A stretch of 64,000 bases of DNA. Origin: an uncultured Oscillospiraceae bacterium. Its GTDB lineage: Bacteria > Bacillota > Clostridia > Oscillospirales > Oscillospiraceae. Within the stretch, counting starts at the first letter, position 1. Every line of letters begins with the position of its first letter. Shown in pieces: positions 25,275-33,994 of the stretch. The stretch lies in contig CAJULD010000003.1 in the NCBI GenBank assembly GCA_910587505.1, positions 29,174 through 93,173 of the forward strand, in the 5' to 3' direction. Both the position numbers and the translations under genes were made by a program. A model generated the notes under the pieces. It did no database searches. It was not told the origin of the DNA and saw only the letters and a list, made by a program, of their open reading frames with translations.

Positions 25275-26216
25275 ATGAAAGAAAATAAGCCCCGCGCGAA
25301 CCTGAACATAAAAAAGAAAGAAAATAAGCCCCGCACGAACCTGAACATGAAGAAAGTGGAGCCCTACATCTGGCTGCTGCCCAGCATCCTGCTGATGGGC
25401 GTCATGATCCTGGTCCCCATTTTCAGCGTGTTCCAGACCTCGTTTTCCGAGATCAGCAAGTCCGGCGTCAATAAGGGCTTCAACGGGGTGAGCAACTACC
25501 TCTGGATCTTCCAGAACCCCACCTTCTGGAACACCCTGTGGAACACGGTGGTCTGGACCGTGGTGGTGGTAGGCATCTCCACCATCCTGGGCATCATCCT
25601 GGGCCTGGTTCTGAACGAGAAATTCCACGGACGAAAGATCGTCCGGGCCATCGTGGTGTTCCCCTGGGCCACGGCCCTCATCATCCAGTCCGTCATCTGG
25701 AAGTACATCATCAACGCCGACTACGGCGCTCTCAACGCCCTGCTGCTCAAGCTGGGCCTCATCGACAGCTACGTGAACTGGACCGCCACCCCCGGGCAGT
25801 TCTTCGCCTGGGAGTGCTTCGTGGGTATCCTGGTCACCATCCCCTTCGTCACCTTCTGCGTCCTCTCCGGCCTCCAGAGCATCGACACCTCGCTCTATGA
25901 GGCCGCCGACGTGGACGGGGCCACCTTCTGGAACCGGCTGTTCCGGATCACACTGCCCCTGCTGATGCCCAGCCTGACGGTGTCCACGGTGCTGAACATC
26001 ATCTACGTGTTCAACTCCTTCCCCATCATCTGGACGATCTCCAAGGGCGACCCGGCGGACCAGACCCACACTCTGGTCACCTACCTCTACAAGCTCTCCT
26101 TCACCAGTCAGAAGGTGGGCGAGGCGGCGGCGGTGTCCGTGGTAGGCTTCGTGATCCTGGCCGCCTGCGCCAGCATCTACATGATTATCACCCTGCGGGC
26201 GGAAAAGGAGGAGTAA
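25275..26216 (+). CDS. Sugar ABC transporter permease (MalF-like)
   Basis: 313 residues, six membrane segments. The EAA loop is in YEAADVDGATFWNRLFRITLPLLMP. The N-terminus begins with two tandem 13-residue copies (KENKPRxNLNxKK) from a 39-bp duplication at 25278-25355. AAGGAGG before the ATG. It pairs with the next permease to form the CUT1-type channel. Confidence 0.93.
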   Translation: MKENKPRANLNIKKKENKPRTNLNMKKVEPYIWLLPSILLMGVMILVPIFSVFQTSFSEISKSGVNKGFNGVSNYLWIFQNPTFWNTLWNTVVWTVVVVGISTILGIILGLVLNEKFHGRKIVRAIVVFPWATALIIQSVIWKYIINADYGALNALLLKLGLIDSYVNWTATPGQFFAWECFVGILVTIPFVTFCVLSGLQSIDTSLYEAADVDGATFWNRLFRITLPLLMPSLTVSTVLNIIYVFNSFPIIWTISKGDPADQTHTLVTYLYKLSFTSQKVGEAAAVSVVGFVILAACASIYMIITLRAEKEE

Positions 26217-26219
26217 CCG

Positions 26220-27056
26220 ATGAAAGTAAAGAAATCCCCCTGGTCGCGGATTGCGCTGTACCTGTTCGTGTTCGTCATCTGCGTGGTGATCCTGTACCCC
26301 TACTTCGTCATGTTCACCACCGCGGCCAAGAGCAACGATGAAATGTACGCCATCGGCGGCAGCCTGATGCCCTCCGTCTGGCAGTGGTCCAACTTCCTTG
26401 ACATCTGGCGGGAGGCCCCTGTCTTCAAGTACCTGCTCAACTCCATCATTGTGGCCGGCGGGGCCACCTTCCTGGCCATCCTCTGCGGCATCCCGGCGGC
26501 CTACGCCCTCTCCCGGATGCGCTTCAGGGGCAAGGGCATTTTCATGGGCGCGGTCATCATGAGCCAGATGTTCTCCCCGGTGGTGCTGCTGGTGGGCATC
26601 TACCGGCTGATGACGGCCATGCACCTGACCAACAGCCTGATCGGTCTGATCCTGCTCAACGCGGCTTTCAACCAGGCCTTCGCCATCTGGCTGCTGCGGG
26701 GAACCTTCACCTCCATCTCCTCGGAGATGGAACAGGCCGCCAAGATCGACGGCTGCGGCACGGTCCAGGCCCTGGTCCGGGTGCTGCTGCCGGTGTCGGC
26801 CCCCGGCATCGTCACCACCCTGATCTTCGTGTTCATCAACTCCTGGAACGAGTACACCATCGCCCTGACCCTGATCTCCAGCGATCTGCTCAAGCCCATC
26901 ACCGTGGGCATCAACGTCTTTTACGGCTTCAACTTCATCAAGTGGCAGTACCTCTTCGCCACCTCTATTTTCGCCACCATCCCGGTAGTCGTCCTGTTCC
27001 TGTGCATTGAGAAGCACCTGGTGGCAGGCCTGACCTCCGGCGGCGTGAAGGGATAA
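26220..27056 (+). CDS. Sugar ABC transporter permease (MalG-like)
   Basis: 278 residues, six membrane segments. The EAA loop is MEQAAKIDGCGTVQALVRVLLPV. Starts 3 nt after the upstream stop. Last gene of the importer operon. A hairpin terminator follows at once. Confidence 0.93.
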   Translation: MKVKKSPWSRIALYLFVFVICVVILYPYFVMFTTAAKSNDEMYAIGGSLMPSVWQWSNFLDIWREAPVFKYLLNSIIVAGGATFLAILCGIPAAYALSRMRFRGKGIFMGAVIMSQMFSPVVLLVGIYRLMTAMHLTNSLIGLILLNAAFNQAFAIWLLRGTFTSISSEMEQAAKIDGCGTVQALVRVLLPVSAPGIVTTLIFVFINSWNEYTIALTLISSDLLKPITVGINVFYGFNFIKWQYLFATSIFATIPVVVLFLCIEKHLVAGLTSGGVKG

Positions 27057-27064
27057 ATTAAGTC

Positions 27065-27089
27065 AAAAAAGATGCTTCGCATCTTTTTT
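27065..27089 (+). terminator. Terminator of the ABC importer operon
   Basis: Perfect 11-bp stem with a TTC loop (27065-27075 / 27079-27089) ending in six Ts, 8 nt after the last permease stop. Confidence 0.92.
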
Positions 27090-27171
27090 GAGGAAGAGCC
27101 GTCATTCAGCTCCGCTGAACGACCGGCCCGGCGGCCCAAGGACTGCCCCGCTCCGCTCTGCGCCGCGGTAG

Positions 27172-27335
27172 ATCGTGCGATGGCCGCATCGAGCGGCCAC
27201 GCACGATTCAATTCTACACAGCCACTCGATGTGGCTGTGTAGAATCCACGACGCCCGCTCCACGCAAAGTGTTTTTTCCGGGGTACACGCCTCCGGAAAA
27301 AACGATTCCTATGGATTTGCGCCTGCAGGCGCAAA
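27172..27335. repeat. Cluster of inverted repeats
   Basis: Four further hairpins follow the terminator: 27172-27187/27193-27207 (one bulge), 27211-27225/27231-27245 (perfect 15 bp, 5-nt loop), 27272-27281/27293-27302 (perfect 10 bp) and the 20-bp perfect palindrome 27316-27335. No ORF of its own is supported here. It may be a mobile-repeat relic or a structured RNA. Confidence 0.7.
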
Positions 27336-27362
27336 CTCCTGCGGAGGGCTGTTTAACGGACG

Positions 27363-27397
27363 ATCCCCGCCGGTATTTTCCGGCGGGGATTTTTTTG
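27363..27397 (+). terminator. Strong plus-strand terminator-like hairpin
   Basis: Perfect 11-bp stem (27363-27373 / 27380-27390) followed by eight Ts. It points rightward although the nearest plus gene ends 300 bp upstream, so it would end whatever is transcribed through the hairpin cluster. Confidence 0.85.
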
Positions 27398-27399
27398 CT

Positions 27400-28197
27400 C
27401 TATGGGGCCAGATATTCTTCCAGGCAGACGCCCTGCTCGTGGATCTCCGCCGCAGCCTCCCGGCCTACGTAGCGGTAGTGCCAGGGCTCGTAGATGATAC
27501 CGGTGAGATCGCTCCTGCCGCTGGGATAGCGGAGGATGAAGCCGTATTCCCAGCTGTGCTCCATCAGCCACTTCTGTACGGCGGTGTCCTCCTGGCTCTC
27601 GTCCAGATTCTGGTTGTTCATGTCCACGATGTCCACCGCCAGCCCCGTCTGGTGCTCGCTGGTGCCGGGGAGGGCCACCGTCCGGGCAGCCTCCGTTTCG
27701 GCGTCCTCTGCGGAGCGGCCTTGGGCCAGCAGGCGGGCCACCTTGTTCTGATAGAGCTCCTCCTGCCTGGCATAGCTGCGGTAGGCCGAGCAGATCACCG
27801 GGGACAGTCCTGCCCCACGGCAGGCGTCCATCATAGCCTGCAAATCGGGATAGCACCGCTGGTCCACCACAAGGCCGTTGGTCAGCTTTTGGGGAGTAAA
27901 CGTACAGGTCTGATCCAGGGGAGTCCAGGGATTTGCCAGAATCAGGTTCCACTGGCTTTTGTCCGGCGCGTCCGGCTCCGGCGGGAGCGGGGGCTCCGGG
28001 GCGGAGACGGCGGCGATGGGCCTCACAGCCGCGGCCTGAGGCGGCTGCGGGTCCTTTTCCGGCTCCGGCGGGAGGGTGAAGGCCAGCGCAAAGGACAGTA
28101 CCGCCAGCAGGAATGTGCAGAGCGGCAGGCGGCTTCTTCTCCTCCGCCGGCGGCCGGATCTCCCGCCGCTGCGGGCGGGGTCTTCTCTTTGGTACAT
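27400..28197 (-). CDS. VanY-type D-Ala-D-Ala carboxypeptidase (M15B)
   Basis: 265 residues. Arg-rich N-terminus, one membrane anchor (LCTFLLAVLSFALAF), a Pro-rich linker, then an M15 zinc peptidase domain with SAYRSYARQEELY, SEHQTGLAVDIVD (zinc His and Asp) and EPWHYRYV (catalytic Glu, zinc His). It cleaves the terminal D-Ala of peptidoglycan stem peptides outside the membrane. ATG at 28197 has GAGAGG 8 nt upstream, while the GTG at 28206 abuts it. It is downstream of a VanRS-like pair and its promoter carries direct repeats also found before the response regulator. Confidence 0.92.
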   Translation of the reverse strand: MYQREDPARSGGRSGRRRRRRSRLPLCTFLLAVLSFALAFTLPPEPEKDPQPPQAAAVRPIAAVSAPEPPLPPEPDAPDKSQWNLILANPWTPLDQTCTFTPQKLTNGLVVDQRCYPDLQAMMDACRGAGLSPVICSAYRSYARQEELYQNKVARLLAQGRSAEDAETEAARTVALPGTSEHQTGLAVDIVDMNNQNLDESQEDTAVQKWLMEHSWEYGFILRYPSGRSDLTGIIYEPWHYRYVGREAAAEIHEQGVCLEEYLAP

Positions 28198-28229
28198 GGG
28201 ACGCACCTCTCTGTCAATGAGATGGTCCC

Positions 28230-28284
28230 ATTATAGAGGGACGCCTTATAAAAATGCCGTCGAACCGGCATCGGTCCGGCATCG
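28230..28284 (-). promoter_or_regulatory. vanY-type promoter with 11-bp direct repeat
   Basis: -10 TATAAT on the minus strand (28235-28230). Two CGATGCCGG copies with an 11-bp period lie at 28284-28276 and 28273-28265, just upstream of the expected -35. OmpR-type regulators bind such spaced direct repeats. Confidence 0.6.
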
Positions 28285-28395
28285 AAATCTTTTTTCCTGA
28301 AAAAGGATTCAAAAAGAACTCTGGCGCGCCCTTTTGCTCAGCTGCTCCTGGATTTCTGCGCGGTAACGCGCTGCATTTCCAATTGGAGAACAGCA

Positions 28396-29175
28396 TTACG
28401 AATCGTAGGCGGCTTCATTGGCGGGAGGGGGCTCCCAGGTATTCCTGACATAGGGATTCAGGGTGGTGAAGCCGTACGTATAGTAGTACAGATCCAGCTG
28501 ATATTCCGCCTTGTCCTCCGCCGTCCCCAGCGGGAACAACAGCTCGAGCCGCATGGAGTAGTCGAACAACACCTCGTTGCCAATGCGGACCTCCGTACCG
28601 TAGTATTCCTCCAGAAACGCCCGCCAGTTTTCTGTCCGGGCGTAAATGGGTTCCATGACGTTCCTGGAGATCTCTGCCGTTGAATAGCTCGTGCTGGGGA
28701 GTGAAATCATAAACGCCTTCCCGGAGGCGTCGTCCAGCCAGACATAAAAGTCCTCCCCCACGTCCGGGATATTCCAGTCGAGGGTCCAGGTGGGAATGGA
28801 AACGCTCCCGTCGTTGGCGCACAGCGTCTGGGGAAAGATCCTGGGAAAGGACGAAACCGGGTATTCCAGCAGGCCGAACCGGGCCAGCTCCTTCATGAGT
28901 TCATCTGCTGCTGCCAGGACTTCCTCGGGGGTCATGCGGGCGTCCGCCGCCTCCTCGTCCTCGGCAACATAGTAGTCCGAACCGGCAATCAGCTTCAGCG
29001 TCCGGCCCAGGTCCGCCTCCTGCCGGAGGGTCAGGCGGAAGGAGTCGAAGGAGCGGGTCTCCGACCCTGTCTGCCGGGCGTCCTGGAGATAAGATGCGGC
29101 GAAGGGCATCGCCGCCCCCACTGCCGCCAGGGTCAGCGTGATTGCCGCCAGCAGCCAGCGCCTGAGCCGCCTCAT
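28396..29175 (-). CDS. Membrane-anchored extracytoplasmic protein, unknown function
   Basis: 259 residues with an N-terminal signal anchor (WLLAAITLTLAAVGAAMPFAA), then a soluble domain rich in Tyr/Phe/Asp. No conserved catalytic motif recognised. The ATG overlaps the histidine kinase stop (ATGA), so it is produced together with the sensor. Similar accessory proteins accompany two-component systems in Clostridia and may tune the sensor, but this is an inference. Confidence 0.75.
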   Translation of the reverse strand: MRRLRRWLLAAITLTLAAVGAAMPFAASYLQDARQTGSETRSFDSFRLTLRQEADLGRTLKLIAGSDYYVAEDEEAADARMTPEEVLAAADELMKELARFGLLEYPVSSFPRIFPQTLCANDGSVSIPTWTLDWNIPDVGEDFYVWLDDASGKAFMISLPSTSYSTAEISRNVMEPIYARTENWRAFLEEYYGTEVRIGNEVLFDYSMRLELLFPLGTAEDKAEYQLDLYYYTYGFTTLNPYVRNTWEPPPANEAAYDS

Positions 29176-30578
29176 GGCCGCCCTCCTCTCAGCTCCACAG
29201 TGACGCAGGCCCCGCGGGGCGCGTCGGTACGGTTTTCAAAGCGGATGGACCCGCCGTGGCAGGCAGCCACCTCCTGACACAGGGCCAACCCCAGACCGAA
29301 GCCCCCCTGCTTCCGGGACCGGGCCTTGTCCACCCGGTAGAAGGCCTCTGTCAGATGCTCCAGTGACGCCTCCGGGATGCCCCGGCCGTTGTCCAGCACC
29401 TGGATGCGGCAGCCGTCCGGGAGCATTTCCTGCCGGAAGATGATCTCGCCGCCCTCCCGGGGAATGGCCTTCTGGGCGTTGTCCGCCAGATTCAGCAGCA
29501 GCGACCAGACCAGGTCCGGCTCCAGCAGGCACGTCCCCGGCTGGCAGACGCAGGCCACCGCAATCTCCCGCTGGGCCATCAGGGGCCGGAGCCGGTCTGT
29601 GAATTCGCTCACCAGGGTCGCCGGGCTGACCTGCGTGAAAGGCAGGTCCCGCTCCTTCACCACCAGCAGCTCCAGCAGCTTTTTCGACAGATTGGACAGC
29701 CTCTTCCCCTCGGAGTAGAGGTAGTCGGTGGCCTCCGCCTGCTCGGCGGGGGTCAGCGTTCCGCTGCGCAGGAGGTCGGCGTAACCGATCAGGCTGGTCA
29801 TGGGGGTTTTCATCTCGTGGGCGAAGCTGCCCACGAAGAGCTCCTGCCGCTCCATGGCCTGATGAAGCGCCGACACGGTCTTCTCCATCTGCTCCGCCAT
29901 GACGTTGAAATCAAGGGAGACGGCGGCGATCTCGTCCTCGCTCCGGATGGGTACGCGGCTGGAAAACCGGCCGGAGGCAATGGCGCGGGAGGCCCGCGAC
30001 AGCCCCGTCAGCGGGGCGGTCAGCAGCCGGGACATGGTATAGCACACCAAGGAGCACACCGCCGCCATCACGCCGAACACCCGCAGATAGGTTCGCAGCT
30101 GACTCTGCCGCATGGCGTAGAGGGCGGAGACGTCGTGGGTGGTGTGCAGGAACAGGGTCTCCCCGTTGGTCTTCACCGCGCCGGACAGGACCAGCCATTG
30201 TCTGCCGGTTTCCGGCGTGAACAGGCGGATCAGACAGGCGTCCGGCGGCGGCTCCTCCTCCAGCAGGCGCTCCAGAGAGGGCCCCGATTCGTAGAGGATG
30301 TCCGTCTCCGTGGCCAGGCACAGCGCCGGCCAGGCGGAGCCGTTCTGCCCGCAAAGCTGCTCCATGGTCCGGGTAATGGCCCCGGCGTCCAGATAGGGGT
30401 CCAGGCCGTTGACGATCTGCAATGCGCTCCAGGCCATGCGGTAGGAGGCAAAAGCCGCGTCCTTCTCCCGCTCCATCGCGTCCCGGAAGAACCCGGAGAT
30501 CAGCAGGCTGCCCCCAATCCCGAAGAGCAGCGACAGCGTCGCCAGCATCCACAGGGTCATTTTCACCCGGAATTTCAT
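29172..30578 (-). CDS. Two-component sensor histidine kinase
   Basis: 468 residues. Membrane segments at about 10-30 and 163-183 enclose an extracellular sensor of ~130 residues. HAMP follows (RLLTAPLTGLSRASRAIASGRF), then the HisKA phospho-acceptor H254 in SFAHEMKTPMTSL, then HATPase N, G1 and G2 boxes (NLADNAQKAI, DNGRGIP, GGFGLGLALC). Starts 3 nt after the response-regulator stop. Confidence 0.96.
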   Translation of the reverse strand: MKFRVKMTLWMLATLSLLFGIGGSLLISGFFRDAMEREKDAAFASYRMAWSALQIVNGLDPYLDAGAITRTMEQLCGQNGSAWPALCLATETDILYESGPSLERLLEEEPPPDACLIRLFTPETGRQWLVLSGAVKTNGETLFLHTTHDVSALYAMRQSQLRTYLRVFGVMAAVCSLVCYTMSRLLTAPLTGLSRASRAIASGRFSSRVPIRSEDEIAAVSLDFNVMAEQMEKTVSALHQAMERQELFVGSFAHEMKTPMTSLIGYADLLRSGTLTPAEQAEATDYLYSEGKRLSNLSKKLLELLVVKERDLPFTQVSPATLVSEFTDRLRPLMAQREIAVACVCQPGTCLLEPDLVWSLLLNLADNAQKAIPREGGEIIFRQEMLPDGCRIQVLDNGRGIPEASLEHLTEAFYRVDKARSRKQGGFGLGLALCQEVAACHGGSIRFENRTDAPRGACVTVELRGGRP

Positions 30579-30581
30579 ACC

Positions 30582-31241
30582 CTAGTCCACCTCCAGGCGG
30601 TAGCCCACCCTGTTCACCGCCCGCAGCTTCGTCTCCCAGCCCACCTTCTTCCGCAGCCTTTGGACGTGGAGGTCCACGGCCTTGCTGCCGAAGGGATAGT
30701 CGCCGCCCCAGACCCGCTCGTAGATGGTCTCCCGGTACATGGCCCGGCGGGGATTCCGGGCGAAGAGCAGCAGCAGATCATATTCCGTCTTGGTCAGATT
30801 GATCTCCTCTCCGTCCCGCCACACCCGCATGGAGGCGGTATCGATCTTCACGCCGCCGGTCTCCAGCACCATATCGCACTTCCTGTACCGGCGCAGCACC
30901 ACGTCGATCCGGGCCAGCAGCTCCACGGTGTCGAAGGGCTTGACGATGTAGTCCTCCGCCCCCAGGCGCAGCCCCTTCACCCGGTCCGGCACTGCTCCCT
31001 TCGCGGTGAGAAAGATGACCGGGATCTCCAGCGGGCGGATATACTCCATCAGCTCGAAGCCGTCCACCTCCGGCAGCATGACGTCCAGGAGGATCAGGTC
31101 ATAGGCGGCCTCCCGCTCCAGCAGGTCCGCGGCTTCCCCGCCGTCATGGGCGCAGGTACACTGGAACCCCTCTTTGGTCAGGCTGAGGCGAATGAGATTG
31201 GAAATGGGTTTTTCATCTTCGACGATCAGGACGCGGATCAC
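30582..31241 (-). CDS. OmpR/PhoB-family response regulator
   Basis: 219 residues from a GTG at 31241 (AAAGAGGG 8 nt upstream). Receiver domain with VEDEKP, phospho-Asp 53 in LILLDVMLPEVDG and conserved Lys in VKPFDTVELLARI, then a winged-helix DNA-binding domain ending in VNRVGYRLE. First gene of regulator-kinase-accessory-VanY order. An 11-bp-spaced GATG repeat lies in its promoter region (31283-31297). Confidence 0.96.
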   Translation of the reverse strand: MIRVLIVEDEKPISNLIRLSLTKEGFQCTCAHDGGEAADLLEREAAYDLILLDVMLPEVDGFELMEYIRPLEIPVIFLTAKGAVPDRVKGLRLGAEDYIVKPFDTVELLARIDVVLRRYRKCDMVLETGGVKIDTASMRVWRDGEEINLTKTEYDLLLLFARNPRRAMYRETIYERVWGGDYPFGSKAVDLHVQRLRKKVGWETKLRAVNRVGYRLEVD

Positions 31242-31497
31242 GGCAGGAACCCTCTTTCGCGATAACGTTGGGAACAGGCTACATCGTTCCGGCATCAAAA
31301 CGGCAACAAACAGTTATTATATTTTACTACATCCCGTTCTAATGTGCAACTCTCCCGTTATGCTCACTGCGATTCGGCAACGCCGGGGCGGAGGCATCAG
31401 AAAGCAGCAGGCGGAGAAGAAAACTCTTTTCAAATCCGCGCCGCTGTAGTATACTGTAAACAGAAACATCATTTATGCGGAGAGGGAGGAAAAGCCT

Positions 31498-31899
31498 GTG
31501 CGCCAGATTGTGTGTGAGGACTGCGGAAAGCGGTATGATTACGGTAAGGATGAATTCTGTCCCCGCTGCGGGGCATTCAATCCGCCGGTGAAAATCTGGG
31601 GGATGGACGCCCAGGGAAACGTGGTCCGGGTGGATGGCGTGAACGAGAACAGCCACGCCGGGTCCTTCGTCCACAGCGAGGTACATAAGGAAAAGCGGGT
31701 CCGGCAGGCCAGGGGGATGGACTGGGGCGGAAAGAAAAAGCAGGTCCCGCCGCCCCGCCCGGCTGCCCGGCCGCAGAGTCAGGGCCGGACACAGAGCAAA
31801 AACAGCGCCAAGCCCGGTATGTCAATAATTTTCTGGATCGTGGCCACGATCATTTTGGTAAATATGCTGCTCCCCTTCCTGATGGCTTTGTTTGATTAA
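31498..31899 (+). CDS. Zinc-ribbon protein with C-terminal membrane anchor
   Basis: 133 residues from a GTG at 31498 (GGAGGAAAAGCCT upstream). N-terminal zinc ribbon CEDCGKRYDYGKDEFCPRCG, a basic, Pro/Gln-rich middle, and one C-terminal membrane helix (IIFWIVATIILVNMLLPFLMALF), giving a tail-anchored topology with a cytosolic zinc ribbon. Function unknown. Own promoter-like TTTTCA-17-TATACT just upstream and a hairpin after the stop. Confidence 0.82.
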   Translation: MRQIVCEDCGKRYDYGKDEFCPRCGAFNPPVKIWGMDAQGNVVRVDGVNENSHAGSFVHSEVHKEKRVRQARGMDWGGKKKQVPPPRPAARPQSQGRTQSKNSAKPGMSIIFWIVATIILVNMLLPFLMALFD

Positions 31900-31904
31900 A
31901 AAAG

Positions 31905-31934
31905 GAACTGCCGCTTTTTCCGGAGCGGCAGTTC
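31905..31934 (+). terminator. Terminator after the zinc-ribbon gene
   Basis: Perfect 11-bp stem (31905-31915 / 31924-31934). Only a weak T-run follows. Confidence 0.55.
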
Positions 31935-31998
31935 TCTGCGTATTTTCCGCTTTTCCGGATATACTATGGCCAAGTATGCGGGAAAAGAGGGAAAAAAC

Positions 31999-32778
31999 AT
32001 GAAAAGAATTCTTCACCTGCTTCTGGCAGGTGCATTTCTTATACCGGCGGCGGCCTGCGCCCAGCCCGTGGAGCCGGTCCGCGCCGCCGGTCCGGCGGAG
32101 ATTCCCATGGAAATTCTGGGGGAGCTGGACGAGGAGACCCTGACCGATCTGGTGGAGGAGCCTGCGTATGTGGCGCTGACCTTTGACGATGGGCCCCGCG
32201 CGGATACCACGGCAAGGCTGCTGGACGGCCTGCTGGAGCGGGGTGCGGCGGCCACCTTCTTTGTCATCGGGGAACAGATTCCGGGAAACGAGGCCCTGCT
32301 CCAGCGGATGAAGGCGGAGGGACACCAGATCGGCAACCACACCTACTCCCACGTCCGGCTGCTGAAAGCGGACAAGGATTCTGTGGTGGAGGAGGTCCAC
32401 AAGACGGAAACCCTCCTTCGGGAGGCAGTGGACGAGGGGGACTTCTGGCTGCGGCCACCCTACGGGCTGATCGGGGCCGAACGGTCCGGTCTCATCAAGA
32501 CGCCCATGATTTACTGGTCCGTGGACCCTCAGGACTGGAAGCTGCTCAATAAGGACAAAGTGACCGCCGCCGTGCTGGAGGCGGTACAGCCGGGGGACAT
32601 CATCCTGCTCCATGATTTCTACTCCTCCAGCGTGGATGCCGCGCTGGAGATCATCGATAAATTGCAGGCGGAGGGATACGCCTTCGTCACTGTGGAGGAA
32701 CTGTTCCGCATCCAGGGCGTGGAGCCCCAGCCGGGGCTGTTGTACGCCCGCCCGGACAGGGTGCGGCCCCAGAGCTGA
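31999..32778 (+). CDS. Polysaccharide deacetylase (CE4) lipoprotein
   Basis: 259 residues. Signal peptide with lipobox (FLIPAAAC). NodB domain motifs in order: TFDDGP (metal and catalytic Asp), HTYSH (metal His pair), RPPYG and the late IILLHD. It deacetylates N-acetylglucosamine or N-acetylmuramic acid in the cell wall, or another extracellular polysaccharide. ATG at 31999 preferred over the upstream ATG at 31966 because GAGGG and the signal peptide both fit it. Confidence 0.93.
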   Translation: MKRILHLLLAGAFLIPAAACAQPVEPVRAAGPAEIPMEILGELDEETLTDLVEEPAYVALTFDDGPRADTTARLLDGLLERGAAATFFVIGEQIPGNEALLQRMKAEGHQIGNHTYSHVRLLKADKDSVVEEVHKTETLLREAVDEGDFWLRPPYGLIGAERSGLIKTPMIYWSVDPQDWKLLNKDKVTAAVLEAVQPGDIILLHDFYSSSVDAALEIIDKLQAEGYAFVTVEELFRIQGVEPQPGLLYARPDRVRPQS

Positions 32779-32908
32779 CTGGAGCAGCGGTTAAGAAACT
32801 GCCCGCGCCGTTCAACTGTGCCTCCATTGCGAAAACAGGGAAACCGTGCTACGATGGACCTGAGCCCAAAAACAGGAGGGACGCCTCCGGAAAGCGGGGA
32901 GCAGGGAC

Positions 32909-33994
32909 ATGGAAATGGGAAAACGTATCCAGCATCTGCGGCGGGAGAAAAATCTGACCCAGGAGCAGGTGGCGGCGGCGCTGGGCGTCACCGGCGCGGC
33001 GGTGAGCAAGTGGGAGACGGACGCCGCCATGCCGGACGTGGCGATGCTGTGCCCGCTGGCGCGGCTGCTGGGGACCACGGTAGACGCGCTGCTGGACTTC
33101 CGTCCGGCGCTGGAGCCCGGGGAGATCGACGCGTTGCTGGAGGAGCGGCGGAAACTCTTTGAAGAGAGACGGCTGGAGGAGGCGGCCTCGTCCTGCGAGG
33201 CGCTGCTGCGGGAGTATCCGGACGACCTGCGGCTGAAATGCGCCACAGCGGGGCTGTATGTCATGTATCTGTCCGCCTCGCCGGACAGGGAGTGGACGGA
33301 GGCGAAACTCAGGCGGGCGACGGTCCTGCTGGAGCAGAGCCGGGAGAGCGGCGCTCCGGACGTGGCGGCCAGCGCCCGGAGTATGCTGGTAAACCTCTAC
33401 GTGATGCAGGAGGAGCTGGACAAGGCGCTGGCGATCCTGGAGGAGGAACCGGGGGCGGCGTTAAACGCGGAAATGGCGCGGGCCGGCATCCATCTTCGGC
33501 AGGGGAAGCTGGACGAAGCGGAGAAAGGGTACCAGACGGGGCTGTGGCTGGCCGCGCGGGATGCGGCGCTGAACCTGGTGGGGCTGCATAATGCCGCCCT
33601 TCGGCGAAAGGACCGGAAGACGGCCCTGGAGCGGCTGGAGCAGGCCATGGAGGTGGAACGGGCGCTGCATACCGGCGAGCTGGGCGGCGTGGGCGCTCTG
33701 CAGCTGCTGCGGGCGGAGGTTCTCTGCCAGGAGGGACGGTTGGACGAGGCCATGTCCGATCTGACGGACTATGTGGAAAACAGGCTGGCCTGGTGGGCGG
33801 AGCTGCGCAGGGGAGACGGAATCAGGAGCGCGTTCTATGATAAATTGAATGTTCAGGCCTCCGGCATGTCAGCGGCCTGTCTGGCCCGGAATCTTCGGAT
33901 GATACTGGAGCAGGGCGGTGCGTCCGGCGCTCTGGGAGCACGGGAGGATTTCCGGGCGCTGCTGGCCCGGCTGGCAGAGCTGGAGGAGCAGTGA
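32909..33994 (+). CDS. XRE-family regulator with TPR-like C-terminal domain
   Basis: 361 residues. Helix-turn-helix at about 6-60 (RIQHLRREKNLTQEQVAAALGVTGAAVSKWETDAAMPDVAML), then ~290 residues of helical, TPR-like repeats. This resembles peptide-responsive Rgg/RNPP-like architecture, but many clostridial proteins of this shape sense no known peptide, and no short signalling peptide gene was seen nearby. Monocistronic. Confidence 0.88.
   Translation: MEMGKRIQHLRREKNLTQEQVAAALGVTGAAVSKWETDAAMPDVAMLCPLARLLGTTVDALLDFRPALEPGEIDALLEERRKLFEERRLEEAASSCEALLREYPDDLRLKCATAGLYVMYLSASPDREWTEAKLRRATVLLEQSRESGAPDVAASARSMLVNLYVMQEELDKALAILEEEPGAALNAEMARAGIHLRQGKLDEAEKGYQTGLWLAARDAALNLVGLHNAALRRKDRKTALERLEQAMEVERALHTGELGGVGALQLLRAEVLCQEGRLDEAMSDLTDYVENRLAWWAELRRGDGIRSAFYDKLNVQASGMSAACLARNLRMILEQGGASGALGAREDFRALLARLAELEEQ

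Noticed and set aside
23811..27017. A 1068-codon open frame on the minus strand, antisense to the ABC importer
   Set aside because: It is low-complexity (Gly/Asp/Val/His repeats), has no ribosome site, and lies wholly opposite three well-supported genes. It is a codon-bias shadow of GC-rich genes.
27400..31241. A vancomycin-resistance cluster
   Set aside because: Only regulator, sensor and a VanY-like enzyme are present; no VanH, VanA/B ligase or VanX. More likely housekeeping wall remodelling.
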